A stretch of 64,000 bases of DNA from Gemmatimonadota bacterium. Its GTDB lineage: Bacteria > Gemmatimonadota > Gemmatimonadetes > Longimicrobiales > Gaopeijiaceae. The DNA lies in the NCBI GenBank assembly GCA_030428885.1, contig JAUIEJ010000009.1, positions 124,001 to 188,000 of the forward strand, read 5' to 3'. This document shows positions 9,463-17,818 of the stretch, piece by piece. The notes below the pieces were generated by a model. The model did not search any database and was not told the origin of the DNA. It was given only the letters and a program-made list of their open reading frames with translations. A program made the position numbers and the translations under genes. Every line of letters starts with the position of its first letter. Position 1 is the stretch's first letter.

Positions 9463-11326
9463 CGGATTCCACTCCATTGGCCGGCTCCGCCACGCGGATG
9501 GCCGGCTGAAAGGGTCGGTAGTCGTCCAGATCGATCACCCATTCGCCCACCGCTCCTTCCACGGCGGCGAAGCCCAGCGAGGGGTACAACTCGGCGACCA
9601 GACCGTTCTTCGCGGTGGGCCGGTAGAGCCCCCGGATGCGGGCGGCACCGAGCCGAGCCGCGCCTTCGGCGATGCGATTGGCCATGAGGTGTTCCACCCC
9701 CCGACCGAAGACGCGACAACTCATGAGCCACAGGTCGACGACGAACGTATCGCCGTCCAGGTGACCCGCGGCCACGCTGATCAGCCCGTTGTCGCCGAAG
9801 CGGTCCGCGAGCCGGACGTGGAGTCCGAGCTTCCCCGGATCGGTGCGGTAGCGCTCGAGTTCGGTCCGCGTCAGGCGACGTGTCGTGAGGTTGAACTGGT
9901 TGGTCTTGTTCGTGAGCTGCGTGATGCGCTCCATGGACGTCTCGTCGAAGACGCCCACGGTGGCGATCTGGTCGAGGGACTCGAGATAGCCCTCGTAGTC
10001 CAGGGTTTCGGACTTCAGGGCCTCCCGCTGGGCGTTCTCCCGATACAGCCGCCCTCGCACCCGGTCCTCGTCGCTCAGGGCCACGGTCTCGAACCACCCC
10101 GTGGCGTCGAGGGCGAGCGGGTAGTCGGCGGGATCGTCGGGAAGTTCCACGACCCGCACGTCGGGGATCGCCCGTCGCACTTCCGCCCGCTCCGCCGGAT
10201 TGTCGTCGACGAACACGATGGAGTCGAGCCCGATATTCAACTGGCGAGCGATCTCCACGATGTTTTCGGACTTGGGACTCCAGTTGGCCCGGAACGCCGC
10301 GAAGTCGGCCCGGCGCAGAACCATGTCCGGGAGGACGTCGAAGGGCTCGAGGGCGTTGGCTTCCTCGTTCTTGCTGCACACGGCGAGGATCACCCCCCGA
10401 TCCCCCAGCTCCTTGAGGTAGGACTGGAACGCCTTGTGGGATTCCGCCACGGCGTCGCCTTCGCCGATGCGCAGTCCCTCCACCCCGTCGTCGCCCACCA
10501 CACCTCCCCACAGCGTGTTGTCGAGGTCGACCACGACACACTTCGCACTCTTCCCCCGCAGGGCGCCCACCACCTGGGCCATGCTCCGCACGTAGGGAAC
10601 CATGCACTCCAGGGAGACGGGCTGTTTCGCGTGGTACCAGAAGCGGTGGTCGAACCACCGCAGGACGCCGTGAAGGGACGCCAGGGTCGCCACGTCGTTG
10701 ATGTGGACGTAGGCGGGTGCCCGGGCGGCCAGCGCGTGGTTCACCTCCCGGAGGAACCGGTTGCGGTCCCACGGAATGCGGGTGCCCGCGCTCCCGAGGG
10801 GTCGGGTGGGCAGGGGGTGGAAGTTGTTCAGCACCACGTCACACCCCACCCGGTCGTGGAGCGATCCGGCGAGTCGGAGCCACTCGTCGACCACCCGCTC
10901 CACCGCCTCGGCGGCCTCCTCGGGAGACGAGCCCACCGCCGGCCACGTCGAGACGTCGAAGACCGTGGGAGCCACCACCGCGACCTCGGGCCGGAAGCGG
11001 GCCGTGGCGCTGTCGGGGTCCAGCATCTCCCGGGCGATGACCCCGTAGTCGGCCCGGAAGAGATCGGTGGCCAGACCGGCGGCCTCCAGCGCGAGGCGCA
11101 GGGGCTTCTCCACGAGATCCATGCTCGCCCCGCCCAGGAGGGCGACCCGCAGAGGGTCGCCCGCGCCGGGCTCGCCGGATGCGGGGTCCCGGGCCGTGAG
11201 GCGATCGTGCCACCGGCAGAGGGTGGCGAATCGCAGGTAGTCGGTCTCGGACCGGGCCAGCGTCCTGAGACGGGCCCGGGCGGGACCGAGGTCCCCGCGC
11301 TCCACGAGGGTCTTGAGGATCTCCAC
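9455..11326 (-). CDS. FkbH-like HAD-IIIC phosphatase/acyl-loading enzyme
   Basis: A 623-residue protein. An N-terminal SGNH-like region (about 58-255) is followed by the HAD-IIIC/FkbH core with D267-L-D269-N-T-L-W-G-G-V, V-C-S-K-N-E and F-V-D-D-N-P-A-E-R, and a GNAT-like C-terminus (about 440-600, with S-C-R-V-F-G-R-G-V-E and Y-P-S-L-G-F). Characterised FkbH-type enzymes take 1,3-bisphosphoglycerate, remove the phosphate and leave glyceryl on an acyl carrier protein; other members load related three-carbon units. The next gene is such a carrier. GTG at 11326 is chosen because GGAG lies six bases upstream; the open frame extends to 13030 but crosses the epimerase genes. This gene replaces the DltA ligase of the Dlt pathway. 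Confidence 0.9.
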   Translation of the reverse strand: MEILKTLVERGDLGPARARLRTLARSETDYLRFATLCRWHDRLTARDPASGEPGAGDPLRVALLGGASMDLVEKPLRLALEAAGLATDLFRADYGVIAREMLDPDSATARFRPEVAVVAPTVFDVSTWPAVGSSPEEAAEAVERVVDEWLRLAGSLHDRVGCDVVLNNFHPLPTRPLGSAGTRIPWDRNRFLREVNHALAARAPAYVHINDVATLASLHGVLRWFDHRFWYHAKQPVSLECMVPYVRSMAQVVGALRGKSAKCVVVDLDNTLWGGVVGDDGVEGLRIGEGDAVAESHKAFQSYLKELGDRGVILAVCSKNEEANALEPFDVLPDMVLRRADFAAFRANWSPKSENIVEIARQLNIGLDSIVFVDDNPAERAEVRRAIPDVRVVELPDDPADYPLALDATGWFETVALSDEDRVRGRLYRENAQREALKSETLDYEGYLESLDQIATVGVFDETSMERITQLTNKTNQFNLTTRRLTRTELERYRTDPGKLGLHVRLADRFGDNGLISVAAGHLDGDTFVVDLWLMSCRVFGRGVEHLMANRIAEGAARLGAARIRGLYRPTAKNGLVAELYPSLGFAAVEGAVGEWVIDLDDYRPFQPAIRVAEPANGVESDE

Positions 11327-11596
11327 GTCAGCTCCGCGTGCACCGAACGATTCTCGGCGCGGGTCGAGGGGTGGGACACCGCACGCACCCCGGCGGGATC
11401 CCGAGCCGGCCACCCTCCGGGCGGCAGGTGGAGTATCGTCCAGGATCCGGGTGGGCTGGAGGCCGCCGAGGGCCTCCGGCACCGGAGCGGGCGCGCCGAC
11501 TCGCCCCGGCGGCTCCGTCGTCGTAACGTGCCCCGGTCCGGCTCCTCGCGGGGGCGAGAGCCGCGGCCGCGACGGCCACACGACCGAGAGGTGACG
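11327..11596. other. Divergent intergenic region between the acyl-transfer operon and the exported epimerases
   Basis: A 270-base spacer that should carry both divergent promoters. I see no convincing paired -35/-10 elements, no strong palindrome and no small gene with a ribosome-binding site. The frame in the FkbH direction stays open here, but it has no start signal better than the GTG at 11326. Confidence 0.5.
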
Positions 11597-12790
11597 ATGT
11601 CGACCAACCGCCGGGACTTCCTGAAGCTCACCGCGGCCGCCACGGGGGCCGTGGGCCTGGGGCTCCCCTCCTCCCTCGCCGGAGCCCACTCCGGCCCGTC
11701 GTCGTCCGGGGCGGGACACCGGCCCGACGATCCACCGCGCCGGGCCCTCCGCATGCTGATCCTCGGCGGGACGGGGTTCATCGGGCCCCACATGGTGCGC
11801 TACGCCCTGGAGCGCGGTCACGAGGTCACCCTCTTCAACCGGGGGCGCTCCAACACCGACCTCTTTCCCGAGGTCGAGACCCTCATCGGTGACCGGAACG
11901 ACGACGTGTCGGCCCTGGCCGGCCGCACGTGGGATGTCTGCATGGACAACAACGCCGGCACGGGGCGGGCGCCGTGGTGGGTCGACCTGACGGGGCGGGC
12001 ACTCCTGGATTCGGTGGCCCGGTACTACTTCGTCTCCACCCGCTCGACCTACGCCGCCGTCGACGCCGTGCCCATGACCGCCGCCCAACCCACCCTCACC
12101 TTCGAGACGGCGGGGGTGGATCCGTCGGCCGAGTCCCTGCCCTACGGCCTGGCCAAGGCGGAGGCGGAACGCACCGTGCTCGGGCTCTACGGCACCGACC
12201 GCACCGGGATCTTCCGGCCGGGACTCATCATCGGACCCGGCGACCAGACCGACCGCTTCACCTACTGGCCCGTGCGGATCGAAATGGGGGGAGAGGTCCT
12301 GGCGCCCAGCGGCGGCATGGACCCCATCCAGATCATCGACGTGCGGGATCTGGTGGAGTGGATGGTGCGCATGGCCGAGGCCGGGGAATCGGGCACCTAC
12401 AACTGCGTGGGCCCCGAGTATCCCCGGCCCATCTCCGAACTGCTCTACGGGATCCGGGCCGTCACCACCGCCGAAACGATCTTCACCTGGGTCGACACCG
12501 ACTTCCTCATGGAGCGCGGGGTGCGCCCGTACAGCGATCTCCCCGTGTGGCGTCCTCCCGAGCTGGGGGCGGGCTTCGCGCGCTTCGATCTCACCGACGA
12601 GGTGGCCCGGGGGCTGACCTTCCGGCCCCTGGCCACCACCGCGTCCGACACCCTGGCGTTCCACCACTCCCGCCCCCGGGAGGTGCAGGACGCGGTGCTC
12701 GGGCGTTTCTTCACCCCGGAGGAGGAACGGGCCGTGCTCGACGCGTGGCACGCCCGCCCCGGCGCACCGGGCCCTCGCTGGATCGGATGA
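11597..12790 (+). CDS. Tat-exported NAD-dependent epimerase/dehydratase-like protein (first copy)
   Basis: The protein has 397 residues and starts with a twin-arginine signal (N-R-R-D-F-L-K followed by a hydrophobic stretch). A short-chain/extended Rossmann domain follows: nucleotide loop G-G-T-G-F-I-G near residue 57, active-site Y-G-L-A-K, and substrate-domain features shared with nucleotide-sugar epimerases and the isoflavone-reductase-like group. The start ATG at 11597 has GAGAGGTG upstream. Export of a nucleotide-dependent enzyme by Tat fits folding with a tightly held cofactor. A close paralogue begins 37 bases later. Neither substrate nor product can be named. Confidence 0.85.
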   Translation: MSTNRRDFLKLTAAATGAVGLGLPSSLAGAHSGPSSSGAGHRPDDPPRRALRMLILGGTGFIGPHMVRYALERGHEVTLFNRGRSNTDLFPEVETLIGDRNDDVSALAGRTWDVCMDNNAGTGRAPWWVDLTGRALLDSVARYYFVSTRSTYAAVDAVPMTAAQPTLTFETAGVDPSAESLPYGLAKAEAERTVLGLYGTDRTGIFRPGLIIGPGDQTDRFTYWPVRIEMGGEVLAPSGGMDPIQIIDVRDLVEWMVRMAEAGESGTYNCVGPEYPRPISELLYGIRAVTTAETIFTWVDTDFLMERGVRPYSDLPVWRPPELGAGFARFDLTDEVARGLTFRPLATTASDTLAFHHSRPREVQDAVLGRFFTPEEERAVLDAWHARPGAPGPRWIG

Positions 12791-12827
12791 CCACGAACGA
12801 CAATTCACCTCGAAGGGGATGCTGCAG

Positions 12828-14003
12828 ATGACACCGACCCGCCGTGACTTCCTCCGCACCACCGGCATGATCGGAGCCGGCCTCGCCCTGGGGGGTTCGT
12901 CGGCCTGCTCCGGCGACGCCGACGCCGGTGCCGAGGGGGCCGCCGCAGGCGCTCCCGCCGCCGACACGCCTCCCCCGGCTCCCAAGCGGATCCTCATCCT
13001 GGGGGGCACCGGCTTCATCGGTCCCCACATGGTGGAGTACGCCCTGGCCCGGGGTCACGAGGTGACCACCTTCACCCGAGGACGCTCCGCCACCGAGCTT
13101 CCCCCGGCGGTGGAGCAGTTGATCGGAGACCGCAACGACGACCATACCGCGTTGGAGGGTCGGCGCTGGGACGTGGTGCTGGACAACAACACCCAGGACT
13201 ACCGCTGGGTGCAGACCAGCACGGGACTCCTGGCCGATGCCACCGAGCACTACGTCTTCGTTTCGTCCATTTCCGTCTACGCGACCCAGGGCGTCGGCGG
13301 TGGCCCCGAGCAGGTCATCCTGGAGCCCATGGTGGACGAGGACTTCCAGCGGATTCCCCGCCCCGAGGGATGGACCGACGGGGACGACGCGCCCTACGGT
13401 CTCATGAAGACCCTGAGTGAAGACATCGTCCATGCCGCCTTCCCCGGTCGCGCCACCATCGTGCGCCCCGGCCTGATCGTGGGGCCCGGAGATCCCACCG
13501 ACCGGTTCACCTACTGGCCGGTCCGCCTGGACGAGGGCGGCGAAGTGCTCGCTCCGGGCAACCCCGAGCACGCCACCCAGGTCATCGACCAGCGCGACCT
13601 CACCGAGTGGATCGTCCGCCTCGCCGAGTCCCGGACCATGGGCGACTTCAACGCCACCGGACCCGCCGAACGCCGCTCCATGGCCCAGATGCTGGACGAG
13701 GTGGGGAGCGTCGCCTCCAACCCGTACGAGCTCACCTGGGTGCCCGAGTCGTTTCTCGCCGAGCAGGGCGTGCGCCCGTGGGTCGACCTCCCCGCCTGGA
13801 TCCCCGGCGACCCCACCATGTTCGTGGACGTGCGGGACGCGGTGGCCGCGGGGCTCACCTTCCGGCCCCTGGCCACCACCTCCCGGGACACCCTGGCCTG
13901 GGACCGCACCCGGCCGGCCGAGGAGCGGGAGAACCGTCAGTTCGGGATGAGCCGGGAACGGGAGCGCCAGGCCCTGGACGCCTGGCACGCGGCCCAGGGG
14001 TAG
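12828..14003 (+). CDS. Tat-exported NAD-dependent epimerase/dehydratase-like lipoprotein (second copy)
   Basis: A 391-residue paralogue of the preceding gene, sharing L-I-L-G-G-T-G-F-I-G-P-H-M-V, P-G-L-I-x-G-P-G-D, R-F-T-Y-W-P-V-R and G-L-T-F-R-P-L-A-T-T near the C-terminus. The N-terminus is T-R-R-D-F-L-R, then a hydrophobic core and A-C-S-G-D, so it looks like a Tat-exported lipoprotein. Of two nearby ATGs the one at 12828 is preferred because AAGGGG lies about nine bases upstream; the ATG at 12819 touches that site. The active-site tyrosine context is A-P-Y-G-L-M-K. The pair probably arose by tandem duplication and shares a transcript. Confidence 0.85.
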   Translation: MTPTRRDFLRTTGMIGAGLALGGSSACSGDADAGAEGAAAGAPAADTPPPAPKRILILGGTGFIGPHMVEYALARGHEVTTFTRGRSATELPPAVEQLIGDRNDDHTALEGRRWDVVLDNNTQDYRWVQTSTGLLADATEHYVFVSSISVYATQGVGGGPEQVILEPMVDEDFQRIPRPEGWTDGDDAPYGLMKTLSEDIVHAAFPGRATIVRPGLIVGPGDPTDRFTYWPVRLDEGGEVLAPGNPEHATQVIDQRDLTEWIVRLAESRTMGDFNATGPAERRSMAQMLDEVGSVASNPYELTWVPESFLAEQGVRPWVDLPAWIPGDPTMFVDVRDAVAAGLTFRPLATTSRDTLAWDRTRPAEERENRQFGMSRERERQALDAWHAAQG

Positions 14004-14009
14004 GGCGCC

Positions 14010-15023
14010 TCAGCCCCCGGCCCGCACTCCGGTGCCGTGGACCCGGTCGTCGGGGCCGCGGATGGTGAAGGCCACCGCCCGTCCGTCGTCGTCGAACTCG
14101 AACTCGACCATGGGCGAGAACCTCGGATTCACGGCCGACACCTCGCCGCCGAAGGTGCCGGCGACGGCGAAGAACCCCGAACCCCGGGGCAGCAGCGCCT
14201 GTCCGTAGACCACCACCGGCTCCTCGCCCTCGGCCGAATAGAAGGCGGCCTCGGCGGCTTCGGTCAGGCGGTCGACGAACCTCACGAGCCCCGTCTCGTC
14301 GTCGAAGTCGATGCGAATCGGACGGGGGCGGGGCTCGGAGGCCAGGACCTCCAGGTAGCGGGCGGTGGGGTTGGCGTCCTGGCCGGCGAAGCGCTCCAGT
14401 TGCTCGGGCGAGGGGAGCGACGGCGTGTCGTCGTAGGTCCAGTCCCCCACGAGCGGGAGCGCCTCGGCCCGCGGCGTGGCGAGCACGATCCCGGGATCCA
14501 CCTCCAGGGGCACGGCCACCCGGTCGTGTCCCCAGTGCATGACGAGATCGGCGCCGTCGATCCGGATCCCGTCCAGATCCCACGCCAGGGATTCCTGCAG
14601 GTCGTCGGCCCGCTCCCGCTCCACCACGAAGCTCACGGCGGCGTCTTCGATGGGCGGGTGGGCGCTGTGGAAGAGCGTCGTGTCGCGGTGCAGGGCGAGG
14701 CGCCAGGGCTCGGACTCCAGAACCCGAAGCCAGACGCTGTAGCGTCCGGCGGCCACGGGCTCGCCCGACAGCACGACGTCCTTGGAGAACCGGATCGTCG
14801 TGGCGACGTTCGCCCCCGGCGTCCACACCTCCCCCCACGGAATCTGCCGACCGAAGATCACCTCCCGCCCGCGAAGGGACGGCCGCGACCAGCGGATCTC
14901 CACCTCGGTGCCGGAGATGATCTGGGTCAGGATGGCCCGTTCGCTGGCGGCCTGGGGCGACGCTTCCCCCGGAAGGAAGGCGAGCAGCATCAGGGCCGGA
15001 GCCCACGGGGATGGACGAAGCAT
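14010..15023 (-). CDS. DUF2911-family secreted protein
   Basis: A 337-residue protein with a signal peptide (M-L-R-P-S-P-W-A-P-A-L-M-L-L-A-F-L-P ending in A-S-P-Q-A). The DUF2911 signature is clear: W-S-R-P-S-L-R-G-R-E-V-I-F-G, then P-W-G-E-V-W-T-P-G-A-N and A-T-T-I-R-F-S-K-D-V, then P-V-A-A-G-R-Y-S-V-W. The family is frequent in Bacteroidota and Gemmatimonadota and has no established function. The C-terminal 130 residues are a separate all-beta region. The gene converges on the second epimerase copy with a 6-base gap. The frame continues upstream across the neighbouring gene, but the ATG at 15023 directly before the signal peptide is the sensible start. Confidence 0.82.
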   Translation of the reverse strand: MLRPSPWAPALMLLAFLPGEASPQAASERAILTQIISGTEVEIRWSRPSLRGREVIFGRQIPWGEVWTPGANVATTIRFSKDVVLSGEPVAAGRYSVWLRVLESEPWRLALHRDTTLFHSAHPPIEDAAVSFVVERERADDLQESLAWDLDGIRIDGADLVMHWGHDRVAVPLEVDPGIVLATPRAEALPLVGDWTYDDTPSLPSPEQLERFAGQDANPTARYLEVLASEPRPRPIRIDFDDETGLVRFVDRLTEAAEAAFYSAEGEEPVVVYGQALLPRGSGFFAVAGTFGGEVSAVNPRFSPMVEFEFDDDGRAVAFTIRGPDDRVHGTGVRAGG

Positions 15024-15125
15024 CAGGTCACGTCGGCGTTGGAGTGAAGGTCGTCGGAAGCTGCCTCCGGACCTCCCGTCGCGTCCAGTGCCGAACATCC
15101 GTTTCTGGACCTGCGGAAGGGCGGC

Positions 15126-16304
15126 GTGCATGATGCGATCATGTCTGCCCCTCACTCTCGCACCGTTCCGGCTCTCGCTGCCGTGACCCTCGCCGTCCTG
15201 GCCTGCGGCGACGCCCCGCCCGCCGACGCGGGTGCCGACCCGCCCCTCTCCTCCCTCGGCCCGGTGGCGACGCTCCAGGAGGAGATGCGGATCGACGGGT
15301 ACGAGGCCGATCTGGTGCCCATCGGGGGCCTCGCGGTGTCCGCCGACGGCAGGCTGGCCGTGAGCCAGCCCCAGGATCACCAGGTCCGGGTGTTCTCGCC
15401 CGAGGGCGCGCTCCTGGCCACCTACGGGCGGCAGGGGGAGGGGCCGGGGGAGTTCCGGTATCCCGGCGGTCCGGCCTGGCGGGGCGACACCCTGGTGGTG
15501 GCCGACAACCAACTGCACCGCTTCACCCTCTTCCGACCCGGTGGCGACGGGCCCTGGACCAGGCCGGGCATCCCTCCGCTCCCCCTCCCCGATGGGTTCG
15601 CCTTCGCAACGGAGCAGTGGCCGCGCCCCGACGGCACCGTCCTGGCCCAGATGAGACTCGGAGGCGCCACGGAGGTGCGGGCCGTGGTGGCCCGCCCCGA
15701 CGGTTCGGAGAGTCGCACGCTCCTGAACGCCGCCGTGGAGATGCACGAGATCGGCGTGGGCATGACCGGCGGTCGGGCGGTCACGAGCTCCCCCTACCCC
15801 AACGAACCCCGTTTCGCCCTGGCCGACGACGGCAGCCGAGCCGTCGTGGCCCAGGCCGCCCTCGACGGCGACCACGCGGGTACGTTCCTCCTCACCTCGG
15901 TGGCCGCCGGCGGCGACACCCTCTTCACCCGCCGCTACGCCTTCGATCCCGTGGAAATCACGCCGGCGTTCGCCGACAGCGTCATCGACCGTCGCGCCGA
16001 GTCCATCGAGCCGTCCTCCCCCACCCTGGCGGCGGCCTTCCGACGGGAAGCCCGGCTCCCTCCCATGCTCCCGCCGGTGCTCACCCTGCGCTACGGAGTC
16101 GACGGCACCCTCTGGCTGCGTCTGCGCACCCCGTCCGACGAGCGCCTCTACACGGTGCTGGACGACGAGGGGCTCCCGGTGGGCCAGGTGCGCCCTCCAC
16201 CCCGCGGGGGCCCCCGTCTCATGAGCCGCACACACGTCTGGGCCGTGGAGCACGACGACGTGGGCATGCCCAGCATCGTGCGCTACCGGGTGCTCTGGCC
16301 CTGA
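15126..16304 (+). CDS. Six-bladed beta-propeller (NHL/6-bladed BF2222-like) lipoprotein
   Basis: A 392-residue product with a short lipoprotein-type signal (A-V-T-L-A-V-L-A-C-G-D). Propeller-blade repeats follow: G-L-A-V-S-A-D-G-R-L-A-V-S, H-Q-V-R-V-F-S-P-E-G, Y-G-R-Q-G-E-G-P-G-E-F-R-Y-P, L-V-V-A-D-N. The G-x-G-P-G-E-F motif is typical of the 6-bladed NHL-like group common in Bacteroidota and Gemmatimonadota. The GTG at 15126 is chosen because GGAAGG lies five bases upstream; an ATG at 15141 is also possible and leaves the signal peptide intact. Function unknown. The 3' end overlaps a convergent lipoprotein gene by 22 bases. Confidence 0.72.
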   Translation: MHDAIMSAPHSRTVPALAAVTLAVLACGDAPPADAGADPPLSSLGPVATLQEEMRIDGYEADLVPIGGLAVSADGRLAVSQPQDHQVRVFSPEGALLATYGRQGEGPGEFRYPGGPAWRGDTLVVADNQLHRFTLFRPGGDGPWTRPGIPPLPLPDGFAFATEQWPRPDGTVLAQMRLGGATEVRAVVARPDGSESRTLLNAAVEMHEIGVGMTGGRAVTSSPYPNEPRFALADDGSRAVVAQAALDGDHAGTFLLTSVAAGGDTLFTRRYAFDPVEITPAFADSVIDRRAESIEPSSPTLAAAFRREARLPPMLPPVLTLRYGVDGTLWLRLRTPSDERLYTVLDDEGLPVGQVRPPPRGGPRLMSRTHVWAVEHDDVGMPSIVRYRVLWP

Positions 16305-16780
16305 GGCGGACCCACGAAGAGCAACAGCCGCCCGGTGCGGAGTTCCGCCCGCCACGCCATGCGGACCTCGGCGGCGTCCGGGGGCGCCGGTTCGGCCACC
16401 ACTACCGCGTCGAGGCGCCGTGGGTCGAGCTCATGGGGCCCCACATCGGCCCCCACCACCGACACGAACATGCAGTCTCCACCGGCGGTCGAGCGCACGC
16501 AGGGGCTCCGGCCCCAAAGCTCGACGGTGACGCCGGGCACCGCCGCCCGGTCCAGGGCCTCGGCGAGAGAACCGGCCCCGTCGGCGGCGGCCCGCCACTC
16601 CCCGCCAGTCACCACCACGATGCGCCGGGGGCGCAGCCCGTCCCGGGCCAGATGGGCCGCGGCGACCTCCCGGTAGACCGCTTCGTCCACGGCCGGCGCG
16701 GGCGTCGGGGCCGGCGTCCGCCCCCCACACCCCACGAGCACCATGCCGGCGAGGACCGCTCCGGTGCGGCCCCGGATCAA
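16283..16780 (-). CDS. Small lipoprotein, unknown function
   Basis: A 165-residue product with a textbook lipobox (A-G-M-V-L-V-G-C-G-G). I place the start at a TTG (16780) that overlaps the stop of the upstream ChaN-like gene in TTGA and is preceded by GGCGGGGG; the first methionine codon is 13 residues in and would truncate the signal. The mature protein contains V-V-V-T-G-G-E-W and a central region that might be a Rossmann-like or phosphoesterase fragment, but no family is recognised. Coupled translation with the ChaN-like gene suggests a shared envelope role. Confidence 0.55.
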   Translation of the reverse strand: MIRGRTGAVLAGMVLVGCGGRTPAPTPAPAVDEAVYREVAAAHLARDGLRPRRIVVVTGGEWRAAADGAGSLAEALDRAAVPGVTVELWGRSPCVRSTAGGDCMFVSVVGADVGPHELDPRRLDAVVVAEPAPPDAAEVRMAWRAELRTGRLLLFVGPPQGQSTR

Positions 16781-17736
16781 CCCCCGCCCGGCGCCTGGGT
16801 CACCACCACGAAGTCCCCGAGGCCCGCGAAACGCTCGGGGTCCCAGGCCGTGGGGTCCTCCGCGGGGCGGGCCGCCACGATGAGGGACCGGGTCCCGGGA
16901 CGGTAGTGCTGCAGCGCCTCGGGAGTCCCCGTGGCGTTCTCCACGTGGAAGCCGCCGGCCATGTGGAGTACCAGGCCGCCCGGGTGCGTGTCCAGCGCCG
17001 TGGCCACCGCGTGTCCCATGCTGGCGTCCCAGAGGGTCTGCCCATCCAGGGGATCGCCCGGTCCGTGGCCGCCCATGGAAACGCCCCCCATGAGGGCGTC
17101 CCACTCGGCCTGGTAGGCGTCGGAGGCCCGGGGGTAGGGCAGCGGCGGCAGGTAGCGACGCGCGTCGGGACCCAGGGTCTCCACGCTGTCCCGCCCGAGC
17201 CGGGAGGCCCGGTTCACGTACCGCCGGGGGGCGTTGGCCGCCACCACGTCCATGTCGTGGGCCTTGGCGAACTCCACCATGGGCCGGTAGTCGGCGGCGT
17301 AGTTGTCCCACGGGCGGGCGCTGCGCCGGAAGTGGTCTTCGGTGATGAGGTCACCGAGGTACTCGTCCACGATGTACTGGACGTCCCGCTCGAACATCTC
17401 CAGCGACAGCACCACCGGCCGCTGGGACCCGTAGCCCATGAACGCCCGCTCCACGAGCAGGGCCTGGACCCGATGGGTCACGGGGTCGTTGTGCTCCTCG
17501 CCCACGAAGACCGCGTCGCTGGAGGCCATGGCCGCCACGATGTCGTCCACCGAGGCCGGGGCGCCGTCCCTCGTGTAGACCACGAAGTCCGTCCCCTCCC
17601 GGAGAGGAGCGGGGGCCGGCGCCTCGGCGGGGGTGGTGGAGGGCATGGGGGTCGGTGGTGCGGGGGCGGGGGCGCCACCACAGGCAGCGAAGGCTGCGGT
17701 GGCCCCGAGGGCGAGGGCGAAGCGGGGGTTCATCAT
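16777..17736 (-). CDS. ChaN-like (DUF399) haem-associated lipoprotein
   Basis: A 319-residue lipoprotein (A-A-F-A-A-C-G-G at the signal cleavage point, then a proline-rich linker). The ChaN/TIKI-fold signature is present: V-F-V-G-E-E-H-N-D-P-V-T-H near residue 93, L-S-L-E-M-F-E-R-D-V-Q near 128, and the late W-D-A-S-M-G-H with G-G-F-H-V-E. ChaN proteins are linked to haem/iron uptake in Campylobacter, where tyrosines and such histidines coordinate haem; the wider fold includes metalloproteases. No haem transporter is adjacent here. The ATG at 17736 is the first of two adjacent ATGs; the longer frame upstream lacks a ribosome-binding site and would spoil the signal. Confidence 0.8.
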   Translation of the reverse strand: MMNPRFALALGATAAFAACGGAPAPAPPTPMPSTTPAEAPAPAPLREGTDFVVYTRDGAPASVDDIVAAMASSDAVFVGEEHNDPVTHRVQALLVERAFMGYGSQRPVVLSLEMFERDVQYIVDEYLGDLITEDHFRRSARPWDNYAADYRPMVEFAKAHDMDVVAANAPRRYVNRASRLGRDSVETLGPDARRYLPPLPYPRASDAYQAEWDALMGGVSMGGHGPGDPLDGQTLWDASMGHAVATALDTHPGGLVLHMAGGFHVENATGTPEALQHYRPGTRSLIVAARPAEDPTAWDPERFAGLGDFVVVTQAPGGG

Positions 17737-17818
17737 CTCGGAACGTCGTCGTGGGGTGGCATTCTGGGGACTCCGTAACCTCCCACCCCCGGCGCCCGGG
17801 GGCAACGGAACACCCCGT

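Noticed and set aside
9047-11596. Long forward frame upstream of the first epimerase, antisense to the FkbH and carrier genes
   Set aside because: It has low-complexity His/Val/Gly content and no ribosome-binding site, and is the mirror of strongly recognisable genes. Only the part after 11597 is real.
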